From Cyanobacteria bacterium K_Offshore_surface_m2_239 (GTDB lineage: Bacteria > Cyanobacteriota > Cyanobacteriia > PCC-6307 > Cyanobiaceae), in contig VGQX01000019.1 of assembly GCA_016882305.1 (NCBI GenBank), forward strand, positions 1 through 33,453: a DNA stretch of 33,453 bases, written 5' to 3'. A program made the position numbers and the translations under genes. Below the pieces are notes generated by a model. The model had not been told where the DNA came from. It did not search any database and saw nothing but the letters and a program-made list of their open reading frames with translations. The number at the start of each line of letters is the position of its first letter. The first letter of the stretch is position 1. Shown piece by piece: positions 1 to 13,413 of the stretch.

Positions 1-61
1 CATGCGCATGCTGCAATCCTTCGCGCCGGATGACGCCCTTGAGGCCTCCGGACCCTGGTGA
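1..61 (+). CDS. hypC: C-terminal end of a hypC-like gene (partial)
   Basis: An open frame enters from the left edge in frame 2 and ends in TGA at 59-61. The last residues read LQSFAPDDALEASGPW. The stop overlaps the GTG start of hypD by four bases (GTGA at 58-61), as expected for translationally coupled hyp genes. HypC is the small chaperone that works with HypD in building the Fe(CN)2CO group of NiFe hydrogenases, and hypC usually lies just before hypD. Only the tail is present, and HypC tails are poorly conserved, so the name rests mainly on position. Confidence 0.5.
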   Translation, partial: MRMLQSFAPDDALEASGPW

Positions 62-1152
62 CCGGCTGCCCCCCCAGCGTCGCGGCCTCCGCCGACACCG
101 TGGCCGCCCTGGCGCGGCGCCTGGCCGAGCGCCTCAGCCGCCCCCGCACGCTCATGGAGGTCTGCGGCGGCCAAACCCACAGCCTCCTGCGCTGGGGCCT
201 GGATCAACTGCTGCCTCCCGGCCTGCGCCTGAACCATGGCCCCGGCTGCCCCGTCTGCGTCACCCCCGCCGCCACCATCGACGACGCCATCGCCCTGGCC
301 CGCACCCCTGGCGTGATCCTCTGCACCTATGGCGACATGGCGCGCGTGCCCGGCACGCGGCCTGGGCTGGATCTGCTCGCGGCCCGGGCGGCGGGCGGGG
401 AGGTGCGCCTGCTCACCAGCCCCCTCGACGCCCTGGCCCTGGCCCGCGGCGCCCCCGATCACCAGGTGGTCTTTCTCGCCGTGGGGTTTGAGACCACCGC
501 CCCGGCCACGGCCCTCCTGGCCCGACAGGTCAAGGCCCTCGGCCTGTGCAACCTCTCCCTGCTCGCCGCCCACGTGCGGGTGGCCCCCGCCATGGAGGCG
601 ATCCTGGCCGATCCCGCCAACACCGTGGAGGCCTTCCTGGCGGCGGGCCACGTCTGCGGCGTGCTCGGCACCGCTGAACTGGAGGCTCTCGTGGCGCGGT
701 TTCAGGTGCCGGTGGTGGTGACGGGTTTCGCGCCGGAGGAGCTGCTGGCGGGCCTCAGCCAGGCGGTGGATCTTCTGGAGGCGGGCCAGGCGCGGGTGGC
801 CAATGCCTACGGCCGCGTGGTGCGCCCCGAGGGCAATCCCGCCGCCCGCGCCCTGCTGGAGGAGGTGTTCCAGCCCGTGGATCAAGTTTGGCGAGGGCTG
901 GGGCCCATCCCCGGCGGTGGCCTCGCCCTGCGGCCCCCTTACGACGCCCTCGACGCCCGGCGGCGCTTTGCCCTTCCCCTCCCCGAGGAACCCCGGGAGC
1001 CGGTCTGCATCAGCGGCGCTGTCCTGCGGGGGCGCGCCACCCCGGACCAGTGCGCCGCCTTCGGCACGCGTTGCACGCCGGACCACTCCTTGGGCGCGCC
1101 GATGGTCTCCAGCGAGGGAGCCTGCGCCGCCTGGCATCGCTACCGCCGATGA
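58..1152 (+). CDS. hypD: Hydrogenase maturation protein HypD
   Basis: HypD is the iron-sulfur scaffold on which HypC and HypE assemble the Fe(CN)2CO moiety of NiFe hydrogenase in the cytoplasm. The 364-residue product has the family hallmarks: MEVCGGQTH at residues 33-41 with Cys36 and His41, GPGCPVC at 61-67, a GFETTAP motif, and four C-terminal cysteines (C317, C332, C339, C356) placed as in the 4Fe-4S site. The GTG at 58 is chosen because in-frame stops lie just upstream (31-33 and 40-42) and it overlaps the preceding gene's stop. The stop at 1150-1152 overlaps the hypE ATG. Length matches the family. This implies a hydrogenase, probably the bidirectional Hox type, elsewhere in the genome. 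Confidence 0.96.
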   Translation: MTGCPPSVAASADTVAALARRLAERLSRPRTLMEVCGGQTHSLLRWGLDQLLPPGLRLNHGPGCPVCVTPAATIDDAIALARTPGVILCTYGDMARVPGTRPGLDLLAARAAGGEVRLLTSPLDALALARGAPDHQVVFLAVGFETTAPATALLARQVKALGLCNLSLLAAHVRVAPAMEAILADPANTVEAFLAAGHVCGVLGTAELEALVARFQVPVVVTGFAPEELLAGLSQAVDLLEAGQARVANAYGRVVRPEGNPAARALLEEVFQPVDQVWRGLGPIPGGGLALRPPYDALDARRRFALPLPEEPREPVCISGAVLRGRATPDQCAAFGTRCTPDHSLGAPMVSSEGACAAWHRYRR

Positions 1153-2194
1153 CCACTCCGGACTTCGCCCCGGGAATGTCCACGCCTGCGGCGGCCTCCG
1201 CCGACGAACCGGAGCGCATCCGCCTCGGCCACGGCGGGGGCGGCACCCTGACGCAAACGCTGATCGACCGGGAGCTGCGCTGTCTCTACAGCGACCCCGC
1301 CCAGCCGCTCCACGACGCCGCCAGCCTGCGGCTTCCCCCCGGCGCCCTGGTCTTCACCACCGACAGCTATGTCGTCCATCCCCTGGAATTTCCCGGGGGC
1401 GACATCGGCCAGCTGGCAATCACCGGCACCGCCAACGACCTGGCCATGGCCGGCGCCCGTCCCACCAGCATCAGCGTCGCCCTGATCCTGGAGGAGGGCC
1501 TCGACCTGCCCTGCCTGCGCCGCGTCGTCGCCTCCATGGCCCGGGCGGCCGCCGCCTGTGGCGTGGCCATCGTCACCGGCGACACCAAGGTGGTGGAGCG
1601 CGGCAAGGCGGACCGGCTGTTCGTCACCACCAGCGGCCTCGGCGTGATCGAAAGCCCCAGCCCCATCGAACCCGGCGCGATCGCGGTGGGGGATCAGTTG
1701 CTGGTGAGCGGCGATCTGGGACGTCATGGCCTGGCGATCCTCGCCGCGCGTCACGGACTGGCCCTCGATCCTCCGGTCCTCAGCGATTGCGCCCCCCTCT
1801 GGCCGGCGGTGGAGCGCTGCCTGCGGGCGGGCCTTCAGCTGAACTGCCTTCGCGATCTCACCCGCGGGGGACTGGCCAGCGCCCTGCATGAACTGGCCTG
1901 CGCCGCCGGCGTCACCTTCCACCTCGACGAAGACGCCATCCCGGTGCAACCCTCCATCGGTCGAGCTTGCGAGCTCCTCGGCTTCGATCCCCTCCACCTG
2001 GCCAATGAGGGCGCTTCGTCGCGGTCGTGCCGCCAAACCACCTGGATGGGGCCTTGCACCACCTGGCCCCCCTCGGGGGGCGGTGGATCGGTGAGGTGCG
2101 GGAGGGAGAGCCGAGGGTGGTGCTCCGCACCCGCTACGGCAGCGAACGGGTGTTGCTCCCGCCCAGCGGCGAGCTCCTGCCCCGCATCTGTTGA
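1149..2194 (+). pseudogene. hypE: Hydrogenase maturation protein HypE, interrupted by a one-base frameshift
   Basis: HypE (PurM/AIR-synthase fold) dehydrates a thiocarbamoyl group on its C-terminal cysteine to make the cyanide ligands of NiFe hydrogenases. The ATG at 1149 overlaps the hypD stop (ATGA). The GHGGGG motif near the start and the central PurM-like region read well in frame until about residue 287 (LHLANEG). At 2010-2011 the frame breaks. Adding one G to this short G run restores a continuous HypE tail that ends in PRIC at TGA 2192-2194, the terminal cysteine motif required for activity. The repaired protein would be 348 aa, normal for the family. Read literally, the frame runs on to 3098 through the opposite-strand gene and loses the active cysteine. 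This may be a real mutation or a sequencing error; the intact downstream frame favours an error or a very recent event. Confidence 0.88.
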
Positions 2195-2198
2195 AGCC

Positions 2199-3092
2199 TC
2201 AGTTCTGGCTCGTGGCCATGGGGGGCCGCGGGTGGCGCAGACCGCTGAGGAACATAGGAATGAACTGCTCCACCAGCTTCTCTGGCTTGTCTTCCAACAC
2301 GCGCTGCACGGCGAACAGGCGCGACTTCTGCAGGTTGGGAGCCAGCAGCGCCTGGGGCAGGCGCTCCAACACATAGCCGGGACGCTCCCAGGCGGGCAGG
2401 GTGTTGGCGATCTCCACCAAATGCCCCAGCCGGCGCAGCTCAGCCCCGGCGGTGATGTCCATCACCGCCTCAAAGGCGGCCTGCTCGATCAAGGCGTATT
2501 TGCTCTTGGCGGCATTGACCCGCTGGCGATGCTCCGGGCTGCGGCTGGCGATCTGGCCCAGCCAGCGGCTTCCCCAACGCACGTGGCCCGCTTCCTCGGG
2601 AAGGATCTTTTCCAGGGTTTCGCGAATCCGCTGGTTCTCCTCCGTGGCCGGCGCCTGCCGCAAGGCGGCGATGTGGGCGGAGAAGGTCTGGCAGCCGCGC
2701 TTTTCGGTGGCGTTGATCGAGGCCAGGGCGGAGATCAGCCCATCCTCCTGTTGCACCGCATCCGCTCCCTTGTCAAACAAGGCATTGAGTTCATCGATGT
2801 AAGAACCGCTTTTCGGGTTGCCGATGTCCTCCCCCAGCTCGCACAACAGATCGGTGAGCCAGACCGCGTGGCGCGCCTCGTCGTTGATGTGATGAGAAAT
2901 CTCTCGGCACAGTTCCTGCGGCTTGCCGTCCAAAGCCTCCAGCAGATTGGTGAGCTCAGCGCAGGAGCGCTGCTCGTTGAAGCGGTAGCTGTTGAGGAAC
3001 AACACCTGAGCCTTGCGCTCCTTCACCACCTCGGTGAACACCTCCTTGGGACCGATGCTGTTGAGAACCTTGCGGGGATAGCTGACAGCCAT
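2199..3092 (-). CDS. Ferritin-like di-iron domain protein
   Basis: The 297-aa all-helical protein carries the ligand pattern of a ferritin-like di-iron fold: a Glu in the first helix (about E40), E72-x-x-H75 in DEARH, E130 in NATEKRG and E167-x-x-H170 in EEAGH. No signal peptide or membrane segment is visible, so it is probably cytoplasmic. The substrate or role (iron storage, oxygenase, tRNA hydroxylase-like or peroxide scavenging) cannot be read from sequence. It converges on hypE with only four bases between stops. A TATAAT hexamer lies about 28 bases before the ATG. It is not a known hydrogenase accessory protein, so the proximity to hyp genes may be chance. Confidence 0.8.
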   Translation of the reverse strand: MAVSYPRKVLNSIGPKEVFTEVVKERKAQVLFLNSYRFNEQRSCAELTNLLEALDGKPQELCREISHHINDEARHAVWLTDLLCELGEDIGNPKSGSYIDELNALFDKGADAVQQEDGLISALASINATEKRGCQTFSAHIAALRQAPATEENQRIRETLEKILPEEAGHVRWGSRWLGQIASRSPEHRQRVNAAKSKYALIEQAAFEAVMDITAGAELRRLGHLVEIANTLPAWERPGYVLERLPQALLAPNLQKSRLFAVQRVLEDKPEKLVEQFIPMFLSGLRHPRPPMATSQN

Positions 3093-3119
3093 CGGTGAGG
3101 GGGAAACATAAGTGGGGGA

Positions 3120-3125
3120 ATTATA
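3120..3125 (-). promoter_or_regulatory. Putative -10 element of the ferritin-like gene
   Basis: The minus strand reads TATAAT here, a perfect sigma-70 -10 consensus in otherwise GC-rich DNA, about 28 bases before the ATG at 3092. No convincing -35 (TTGACA-like) sequence sits 17 bases upstream. Confidence 0.45.
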
Positions 3126-3249
3126 ACGACGCTGGCGATCAACAGTGATGCCATGGCCAGTCGGGTCCGATCGCGGGCGGGCGCTCCCCGGCTGCGGCGC
3201 GGCCCTGCCGAGGGCAACTTCCTAGGCTGAGGGAGCTGCGGGGCAGTCC

Positions 3250-3822
3250 ATGAAACGGTTTCGGGTGCTGGCGCTTCTGCTCCCCACCCTGGTGGGAGCG
3301 GCGGCCTGGGCGGTTCCCTACCGCGCCAGCCTGCGTCAGCAATACGTGACTTTTGAGATCAACGCCACGGATGAGGGGTCCATCCAGCTCCTCCAGGTGC
3401 GGGCCAAGCGGGGGCGGCAGCCCTACCGCCCCGTGAAGCAGGAGCTGATCGGCCAGGTGGTGGAGGCCAACGCGGCGGATCTCGACGGGGATGGCCATCC
3501 CGAGCTGGTGGTGAGCGTGCGCAGCGTCGGCAGCGGCAGCTACGGGAGCGTCCAGGCCTGGAGCGCCGGTCCCGGTCGCCGCCTCGAACCCATCGCCCTG
3601 CCCGACCTCAGCGGTCCGCTGCTGGAGGGCTATCAGGGACACGACAGGTTTGAACTGACCCCGAGGGGACTGGTGCGGCGATTCCCCCTCTACGCATCCG
3701 GGGACACCCGGGCCAACCCCAGCGCTGGCCAGCGCGAAATTTTCTACGCCCTCCAGCGCGGCCCGGATGGTTTGGTGTTCGTTCCCCAGCGCGGCACCCC
3801 TCTCCCCGCCCCCGCCCCGTGA
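3250..3822 (+). CDS. PliI-family (I-type lysozyme inhibitor-like) exported protein
   Basis: The 190-aa product begins with a signal peptide (MKR, then a hydrophobic stretch to about residue 21, AWA as likely cleavage site). The mature part matches the periplasmic I-type lysozyme inhibitor fold by recalled family motifs: [10 protein letters not shown], the GSGSYGSV loop that corresponds to the inhibitory SGxxY-type loop, [10 protein letters not shown] and LVRRFPLY. Such proteins act in the periplasm against invertebrate-type lysozyme, and a role against grazers is a plausible inference. The stop overlaps the GTG of cobQ by four bases (3819-3822), making it first gene of a tightly coupled operon with no obvious functional link to cobalamin synthesis. 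The proline-rich C-terminus is non-conserved. Confidence 0.82.
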   Translation: MKRFRVLALLLPTLVGAAAWAVPYRASLRQQYVTFEINATDEGSIQLLQVRAKRGRQPYRPVKQELIGQVVEANAADLDGDGHPELVVSVRSVGSGSYGSVQAWSAGPGRRLEPIALPDLSGPLLEGYQGHDRFELTPRGLVRRFPLYASGDTRANPSAGQREIFYALQRGPDGLVFVPQRGTPLPAPAP

Positions 3823-5393
3823 GCGCCCCCGGGCCCCTGATGGTTCTCGGCACGAGCAGCGGGGCGGGGAAGTCGCTGATGAGCGCCGCCCTGTGTCGGG
3901 TGCTCCACCGCCAGGGCGACCAGCCGCTGCCGTTCAAGGGGCAGAACATGAGCAACAACGCCTGGGTGGATCCCGAGGGGGGCGAAATGGCCTATTCCCA
4001 GGCCCTTCAGGCCTGGGCCGCCGGGCTCGAACCCCGCTGCGCCATGAATCCCGTGCTGCTCAAACCCCAGGGCGACAGCACGAGCGAGGTGATCCACCTC
4101 GGACGCTCCGTCGGCGCCACCCGGGCCGAGACCTACTACCGCGACTGGTTCCGGCCGGGCTGGGCCGCCATCCGCCAGGGCCTGCGCGACCTGCGGCAGC
4201 GTCATCCCGACGGGCGCCTCGTGCTGGAGGGGGCCGGCAGCCCGGTGGAGGTGAACCTCCAGCCCCGCGACCTCACCAACCTGCGCCTCGCCCAATACCT
4301 GCGGGCCCAGTGCCTCCTGGTGGCCGACATCGAGCGCGGCGGCGTGTTCGCCCAGGTGGTGGGCACCTTGGCCCTGTTGCGGCCCGTGGAGCGTCCCTTG
4401 ATCAAGGGCGTGTTGATCAACCGTTTTCGCGGCCGTCGCGAGCTGTTCGAGGACGGGCGCCGCTGGCTTGAGGCGCACACCGGCCTTCCCGTCCTGGGCG
4501 TCATGCCCTGGCTGGATGAGCTCTTCCCCCCCGAGGATTCCCTGGATCTCCTCGAACGCCGCGGCCGGAAACGCGCCGCCGAGCTGGAGCTCGCGGTGCT
4601 CCAGCTGCCCTCCCTCAGCAACTTCTCCGATCTCGATCCACTGGAGGCGGAACCGAGCGTGAGCCTGCGCTGGCTCCGGCCCGGCCAGGAGCTGGGCCAG
4701 CCCGATGCGGTGGTGATCCCCGGCAGCAAGCAAACCCTTCGGGATCTGGCCGCCCTGCGCGCCAGCGGCCTGGGCCAAGCGCTGCGGCACTACGTGGCGG
4801 CGGGGGGCCAGGTGTTCGGCCTCTGCGGTGGCCTGCAGATGCTTGGCCGGGAGCTCCGCGATCCCGATGGATTGGAGGGGAGCGGTGACGCCACCGCCGC
4901 CGGCCTCGACCTGCTGCCCCTGCGCACGGTGATGGCCAGCGGCAAGGTGTTGCGCCAGCGCCGCGCCCTCGCCCTCTGGCCGCCCGCGCCCGGCGGATCC
5001 GTCACACCCCTGGAGAGCAACCCCCGGGAGGCCGCCCCCCTGGCGTTCGACACCCTGGAGATCGAGGGGTTCGAGCTGCATCGCGGTCGCAGCAACCCGC
5101 TCGACGGGACGGACGGCTTGGCCTGCCAACCCCTCAGCGCTGATCCCGAGCTGGGCTGGGTGCGAGCCGAGGGCTGCCGGGGGGGGATCGTGGCCGGCAC
5201 CTATCTCCACGGCATCTTCGACAACGGGCCCTGGCGGCGGCGCTGGCTCAATCAGCTCCGTCACCGCCGCCAGCTCCCCCCCCTCAGCGAGGCGCAGCCC
5301 CACCACAGCCGCCAGCGGGAGCTCCTGCTCGACCGCCTGGCGGACGCCTTCGCCACCCATGTCAACTTGGAGCCATTGACGGGGAGGCCATGA
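3819..5393 (+). CDS. cobQ: Cobyric acid synthase (CobQ/CbiP)
   Basis: This glutamine-dependent amidotransferase amidates the corrin ring side chains b, d, e and g to give cobyric acid in cobalamin (pseudocobalamin in picocyanobacteria) synthesis. The 524-aa protein has an N-terminal dethiobiotin-synthetase-like ATP domain (GTSSGAGKS at 11-19; the family's KGQNMSNN motif near residue 43) and a C-terminal class I glutaminase-like domain with nucleophile Cys336 in [10 protein letters not shown] and His464 in GTYLHGIFD. Start is GTG at 3819, inside the upstream stop. The stop overlaps the ATG of the next gene (ATGA at 5390-5393). Length is normal for the family. Confidence 0.96.
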   Translation: MSAPGPLMVLGTSSGAGKSLMSAALCRVLHRQGDQPLPFKGQNMSNNAWVDPEGGEMAYSQALQAWAAGLEPRCAMNPVLLKPQGDSTSEVIHLGRSVGATRAETYYRDWFRPGWAAIRQGLRDLRQRHPDGRLVLEGAGSPVEVNLQPRDLTNLRLAQYLRAQCLLVADIERGGVFAQVVGTLALLRPVERPLIKGVLINRFRGRRELFEDGRRWLEAHTGLPVLGVMPWLDELFPPEDSLDLLERRGRKRAAELELAVLQLPSLSNFSDLDPLEAEPSVSLRWLRPGQELGQPDAVVIPGSKQTLRDLAALRASGLGQALRHYVAAGGQVFGLCGGLQMLGRELRDPDGLEGSGDATAAGLDLLPLRTVMASGKVLRQRRALALWPPAPGGSVTPLESNPREAAPLAFDTLEIEGFELHRGRSNPLDGTDGLACQPLSADPELGWVRAEGCRGGIVAGTYLHGIFDNGPWRRRWLNQLRHRRQLPPLSEAQPHHSRQRELLLDRLADAFATHVNLEPLTGRP

Positions 5394-5683
5394 CGGAGGC
5401 GGCGCCAACGACCCAGCCGAGGCCCGCAGGGCGGAGCGTGCCCGCCCTCGCGCGCACAACCCTCCTTTGGCCGAATGGCCTCCAGACGACCGTCGACGCT
5501 GGAACCGACTGGCTGGCCGCCGCCCAAACCGCTGGCTGCCCCATTCCCACCGGCTGCCTGGGAGGCAGCTGCGGCGCCTGTGAGATCACGGTCGATGGCG
5601 ACACCGTGCGCGCCTGTGTCAGCGGCGTGCCCGCCAGCGCGGAGCCGCTGACCGTGGAGCCCTGGGACGATCCCGCCTGGTGA
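5390..5683 (+). CDS. Small 2Fe-2S ferredoxin-fold protein
   Basis: The 97-aa protein has a beta-grasp ferredoxin fold signature with cysteines C56-x4-C61-x2-C64 in [10 protein letters not shown] and a last cysteine C76 only 11 residues later. Canonical photosynthetic ferredoxins have about 29 residues in that last gap; the short gap resembles the N-terminal 2Fe-2S domains of molybdenum hydroxylases. An extra Cys50 is present. It is probably a soluble one-electron carrier, partner unknown. It overlaps cobQ at its start and the deacetylase-like gene at its end (GTGA at 5680-5683), so the three are probably translated together. A role in supplying electrons to the corrin pathway is possible but unproven. 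Confidence 0.82.
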   Translation: MTEAAPTTQPRPAGRSVPALARTTLLWPNGLQTTVDAGTDWLAAAQTAGCPIPTGCLGGSCGACEITVDGDTVRACVSGVPASAEPLTVEPWDDPAW

Positions 5684-6594
5684 GGCTCCCGCTCGTCCAT
5701 CACCCGGCCTATTCCGCGCCGCTGCCGCAGGACCACCGCTTCCCCATGGCGAAGTTCCGCCTTCTGGTGGAGCATCTCCAGCGATTGGAGCTGCTGGATC
5801 CCGCCCGGCTGCACCAGCCCCTGCCCGTGCCGCGCCGCTGGCTGGAGCTCGTGCATCCCCGCAGCTACCACGAGGCCTTCGCCCGCCAGCGCCTGAGCCG
5901 GCCCGAAGCCCGCCGCATCGGACTGCCCGCCACCCCGGCGGTGGTGCGACGCAGCTGGCTGGCGGTGGGGGGCACCGTCCTGACGGCCCGGCTGGCCCTG
6001 CGCCATGGCCTGGCCTGCCACCTCGCGGGCGGCACCCATCACGCCTTCGCCGAGGCGGGCAGCGGCTTCTGCATCTTCAACGACGTGGCCGTGGCGGCGC
6101 GGGCGCTCCTGGCGGAGGGGCTGGTGCGACGCCTGCTGGTGGTCGATCTGGACGTGCACCAAGGGGATGGCACCGCCAGCCTGTTCGCCGATGACCCGCG
6201 GGTGTTCACCTTCTCCGCCCACGCCGAGCGCAACTTCCCCCTGCGCAAGGGCCAGAGCGACTGCGATCTCCCGCTTCCAGACGGCATGGAGGATGGCCCC
6301 TACCTGGCGGCGGTGGCGGCGGTGTTGCCCGATCTGCTCAGCCAGGTGCGCCCCGATCTGGTCTTCTACAACGCGGGCGTGGATCCCCATCGCCAGGACC
6401 GTCTCGGCCGCCTGTGCCTCTCCGACCTGGGCCTCCTGCAGCGGGAGCGGATGGTGCTGGAAACCTGCCTGCGGCAGCGGGTGCCCGTGGCCACGGTGAT
6501 CGGAGGGGGCTATGACACCCTCGGCCCGCTGGTGGAGCGGCATGGGCTGGTCGTGCGGGCCGCGGCGGAGATGGCCCTGCTCCACGGGCTTTGA
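5680..6594 (+). CDS. Histone deacetylase / acetoin-utilisation family hydrolase
   Basis: The 304-aa protein belongs to the zinc-dependent arginase/deacetylase fold. Visible catalytic features are the charge-relay pair H120-H121 in GGTHHAF, zinc ligands D158 and H160 in DLDVHQGDG, third ligand D235 in NAGVDPH, and the GGGYD tyrosine (Y278) that stabilises the transition state. All key residues are present, so an active deacylase is expected. The bacterial substrate could be acetyl-lysine, an acetylated polyamine or a small amide; sequence alone does not decide. The GTG start overlaps the preceding stop. It closes the operon that begins with the PliI-like gene. Confidence 0.9.
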   Translation: MRLPLVHHPAYSAPLPQDHRFPMAKFRLLVEHLQRLELLDPARLHQPLPVPRRWLELVHPRSYHEAFARQRLSRPEARRIGLPATPAVVRRSWLAVGGTVLTARLALRHGLACHLAGGTHHAFAEAGSGFCIFNDVAVAARALLAEGLVRRLLVVDLDVHQGDGTASLFADDPRVFTFSAHAERNFPLRKGQSDCDLPLPDGMEDGPYLAAVAAVLPDLLSQVRPDLVFYNAGVDPHRQDRLGRLCLSDLGLLQRERMVLETCLRQRVPVATVIGGGYDTLGPLVERHGLVVRAAAEMALLHGL

Positions 6595-6625
6595 AGGGCC
6601 CGGTCGCGAACGACGTGCCGGGGGC

Positions 6626-8060
<1,435 letters not shown>

Positions 8061-8357
8061 TCAATCCAGATCGTTCGGCTTGCGGGCTTCCCCCTTTTCA
8101 CGCGTGGACAGCAAGCGTTGCGTTCCCGTGCGTGAGGGCGGGCTGAGGATTCGGCTCAAAGCCCTTCACCGCACTGGAGGGCTTGGGCTGGCGAGCGTCC
8201 CTCGGTTAGCGACCCTCGGCGACTAATCCCATGGCAAGGGAACCCCGGCGAATCACCCTATGGCAAGTGAACCCCGGGGAAAATCACCCCTTGGCGAGGG
8301 TTGGATCCGGCGGTCCATTGAAGCTGCTCATGAGATCAAGTGGCGCTGCTCAGGGAA
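8061..8357. other. Intergenic stretch between PSRP-3 and the aldolase
   Basis: About 300 bases with no convincing gene. It holds a small inverted repeat (AAGCCCT at 8159-8165 against AGGGCTT at 8178-8184, 12-base loop, no T tract) and the imperfect tandem repeat described separately. The two flanking genes converge, so transcripts from both sides should end here. Confidence 0.6.
8226..8304. repeat. Imperfect tandem repeat, about 2.7 units of 26-31 bases
   Basis: Three consecutive units begin at 8226, 8252 and 8283. Each contains a form of ATGGCAAGGGAACCCCGG after a short ATC-CCC lead. Units one and two are nearly identical over GGCAAG-GAACCCCGG; the third is truncated (TTGGCGAGGG). Unit lengths differ (26 and 31), so the array is not coding in one frame. 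Confidence 0.75.
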
Positions 8358-9050
8358 TCAAGCCCTCGTCAGCCCTTGATCCCCTGACGTCGTTTCCCGG
8401 GCATCCTGTTCAAATCGGGCCGCGGCGGCCTCGGAGGCGCTGTGGCACCACAGCTGCCGAGCCAGCTGCGGCGAGAGGGTGAAGGTGTCGACTCCTTCGG
8501 CGGCCAATCGGGTGAGGTCCTCCAGCGAACGCAGGCTGGCCACAAGCAGCCGCGTCGAGGACGCAAGGGCCCGCAAACAGCGCCCCATCATGATCACTTC
8601 GCCGCATCCATCACGACCGTCATCGCTGATGCGCCCCAGATAAGGAGCCACATAGGTGGCACCGAGGGCTGCTGAAGCCAACGCCTGCGGGATGCTGTAA
8701 CAGGCGGTGAGGGTCACCCGCTCGCCAGCCCTGAGCAAGCGTCTGGCCACCCGCAAACCGGGATCTGTCATCGGAAGCTTGACCACCACAATCGCCGGAG
8801 CCATGGCCAGCAACTCCTGGCCGCACGCGAACAACTCCGCCTCCGTGCCCCCCCAGGCCTGCAAATGGAGCTCATGGCAATCGAGCGCCTCGGCCGCGCG
8901 CACCAGAGTCAGCAAACCCTCTCGGTTGCAGGTCCGACCCGCGCGGCGAAGCAGGGTGGGATTGGTGGTGATGCCCCGAAACAAGCCAAGAGGCCAGAGC
9001 GAAGCCCAGGCCTCTTGATCTGCCGTATCCAGGAACAGACGTGGTGTCAA
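8358..9050 (-). CDS. Transaldolase / fructose-6-phosphate aldolase family protein
   Basis: The 230-aa TIM-barrel protein is close to the short FSA/TalC-type transaldolases. It has LFLDTAD near the N-terminus, ITTNPTLL, the Schiff-base lysine K91 in VVVKLPMT, and the APYLGRISDDG segment near the phosphate site. It probably makes or breaks a C-C bond through dihydroxyacetone or fructose-6-phosphate chemistry; the exact donor is uncertain. The start is TTG at 9048-9050, as no ATG or GTG precedes LFLDTAD in frame. It lies 32 bases after atpC on the same strand and may be read through from the atp operon. Confidence 0.86.
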   Translation of the reverse strand: MTPRLFLDTADQEAWASLWPLGLFRGITTNPTLLRRAGRTCNREGLLTLVRAAEALDCHELHLQAWGGTEAELFACGQELLAMAPAIVVVKLPMTDPGLRVARRLLRAGERVTLTACYSIPQALASAALGATYVAPYLGRISDDGRDGCGEVIMMGRCLRALASSTRLLVASLRSLEDLTRLAAEGVDTFTLSPQLARQLWCHSASEAAAARFEQDARETTSGDQGLTRA

Positions 9051-9082
9051 AGGATGCCGAGGGCCGACACGCTCGCGATGCT

Positions 9083-9490
9083 TCAGGCGCCGCGGCTGGC
9101 CGCAAGGCGCGCCCGGGCCTGAGCCAGAGCGTCCTGCGCCTTCAACTTCTCCGGACTGGGAGCCTGGCCTTCGAAAGTCCGAGCCGCTTGTTCGGCGGCT
9201 TCAAACTCTCGTTCGGCGCTGGCGGCATCAATGCTGCTGCCCAGTTCCGCGCCATTCACCAACACGGTGACCTCATTGGACTCCACCTCGGCAAAGCCGC
9301 CAAGTAGCGCAATGGATCTCCAAGAACTGCCTTCCCGCAGACGCAACACGCCGCTGTCAAGGGCGGTGAGCAAGGACACGTGGCCGGTGAGGACTCCCAA
9401 CTGACCGGTGGCGCTGGGGAGAATCACCTCATCCACCGGTCCATCAAACACGCTCTGATCAGGAGCCAGAACACGCAAAGTGAGGGTCAT
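9083..9490 (-). CDS. atpC: ATP synthase F1 epsilon subunit
   Basis: The 135-aa product (MTLTLRVLAPDQSVFDGPVD...) has the N-terminal beta-sandwich of epsilon, with LPSATGQLGVLTGH typical of the family, and a C-terminal Ala/Glu-rich two-helix hairpin. It is part of the central stalk that couples rotation to catalysis and restrains ATP hydrolysis. Start is ATG at 9488-9490, four bases after the atpD stop; a longer frame to 9520 would run into atpD. The atpD-atpC pair separate from the main atp cluster is the usual cyanobacterial arrangement. Confidence 0.97.
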   Translation of the reverse strand: MTLTLRVLAPDQSVFDGPVDEVILPSATGQLGVLTGHVSLLTALDSGVLRLREGSSWRSIALLGGFAEVESNEVTVLVNGAELGSSIDAASAEREFEAAEQAARTFEGQAPSPEKLKAQDALAQARARLAASRGA

Positions 9491-9494
9491 CTGA

Positions 9495-11252
<1,758 letters not shown>

Positions 11253-11288
11253 TCAGCAATGCCTGTTGTTTCCTCTCTCCCATCCCCC

Positions 11289-13296
<2,008 letters not shown>

Positions 13297-13345
13297 TCGA
13301 TGTCTCCATTCCCCTCGGGGATCTCCTGGGGGGAAACATTCATCC

Positions 13346-13372
13346 GGGAGGGCGAAAGCCCTCCCTTTTTTT
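13346..13372 (+). terminator. Rho-independent terminator of groESL
   Basis: GGGAGGGC (13346-13353), a GAAA tetraloop and GCCCTCCC (13358-13365) form a perfect 8-bp stem followed by seven Ts. It sits 50 bases after the groEL stop. Confidence 0.95.
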
Positions 13373-13413
13373 GGTCTGAAGGGAGGCAGGCCTGGAAACA
13401 AATCGCCTGGGTT

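Noticed and set aside
2195-3098. Plus-strand open frame continuing from broken hypE
   Set aside because: It is antisense to the ferritin-like gene, whose sequence is clearly protein-like with di-iron ligands. The extension exists only because of the frameshift.
3744-5459. Long minus-strand open frame opposite cobQ
   Set aside because: Shadow of a high-GC gene; cobQ on the plus strand has all family motifs.
8159-8184. Inverted repeat AAGCCCT/AGGGCTT as a terminator
   Set aside because: The stem is short, the loop is 12 bases and no T run follows.
8231-8482. Small plus-strand frame starting in the tandem repeat
   Set aside because: It overlaps the aldolase gene on the other strand, and its start lies in repeat sequence.
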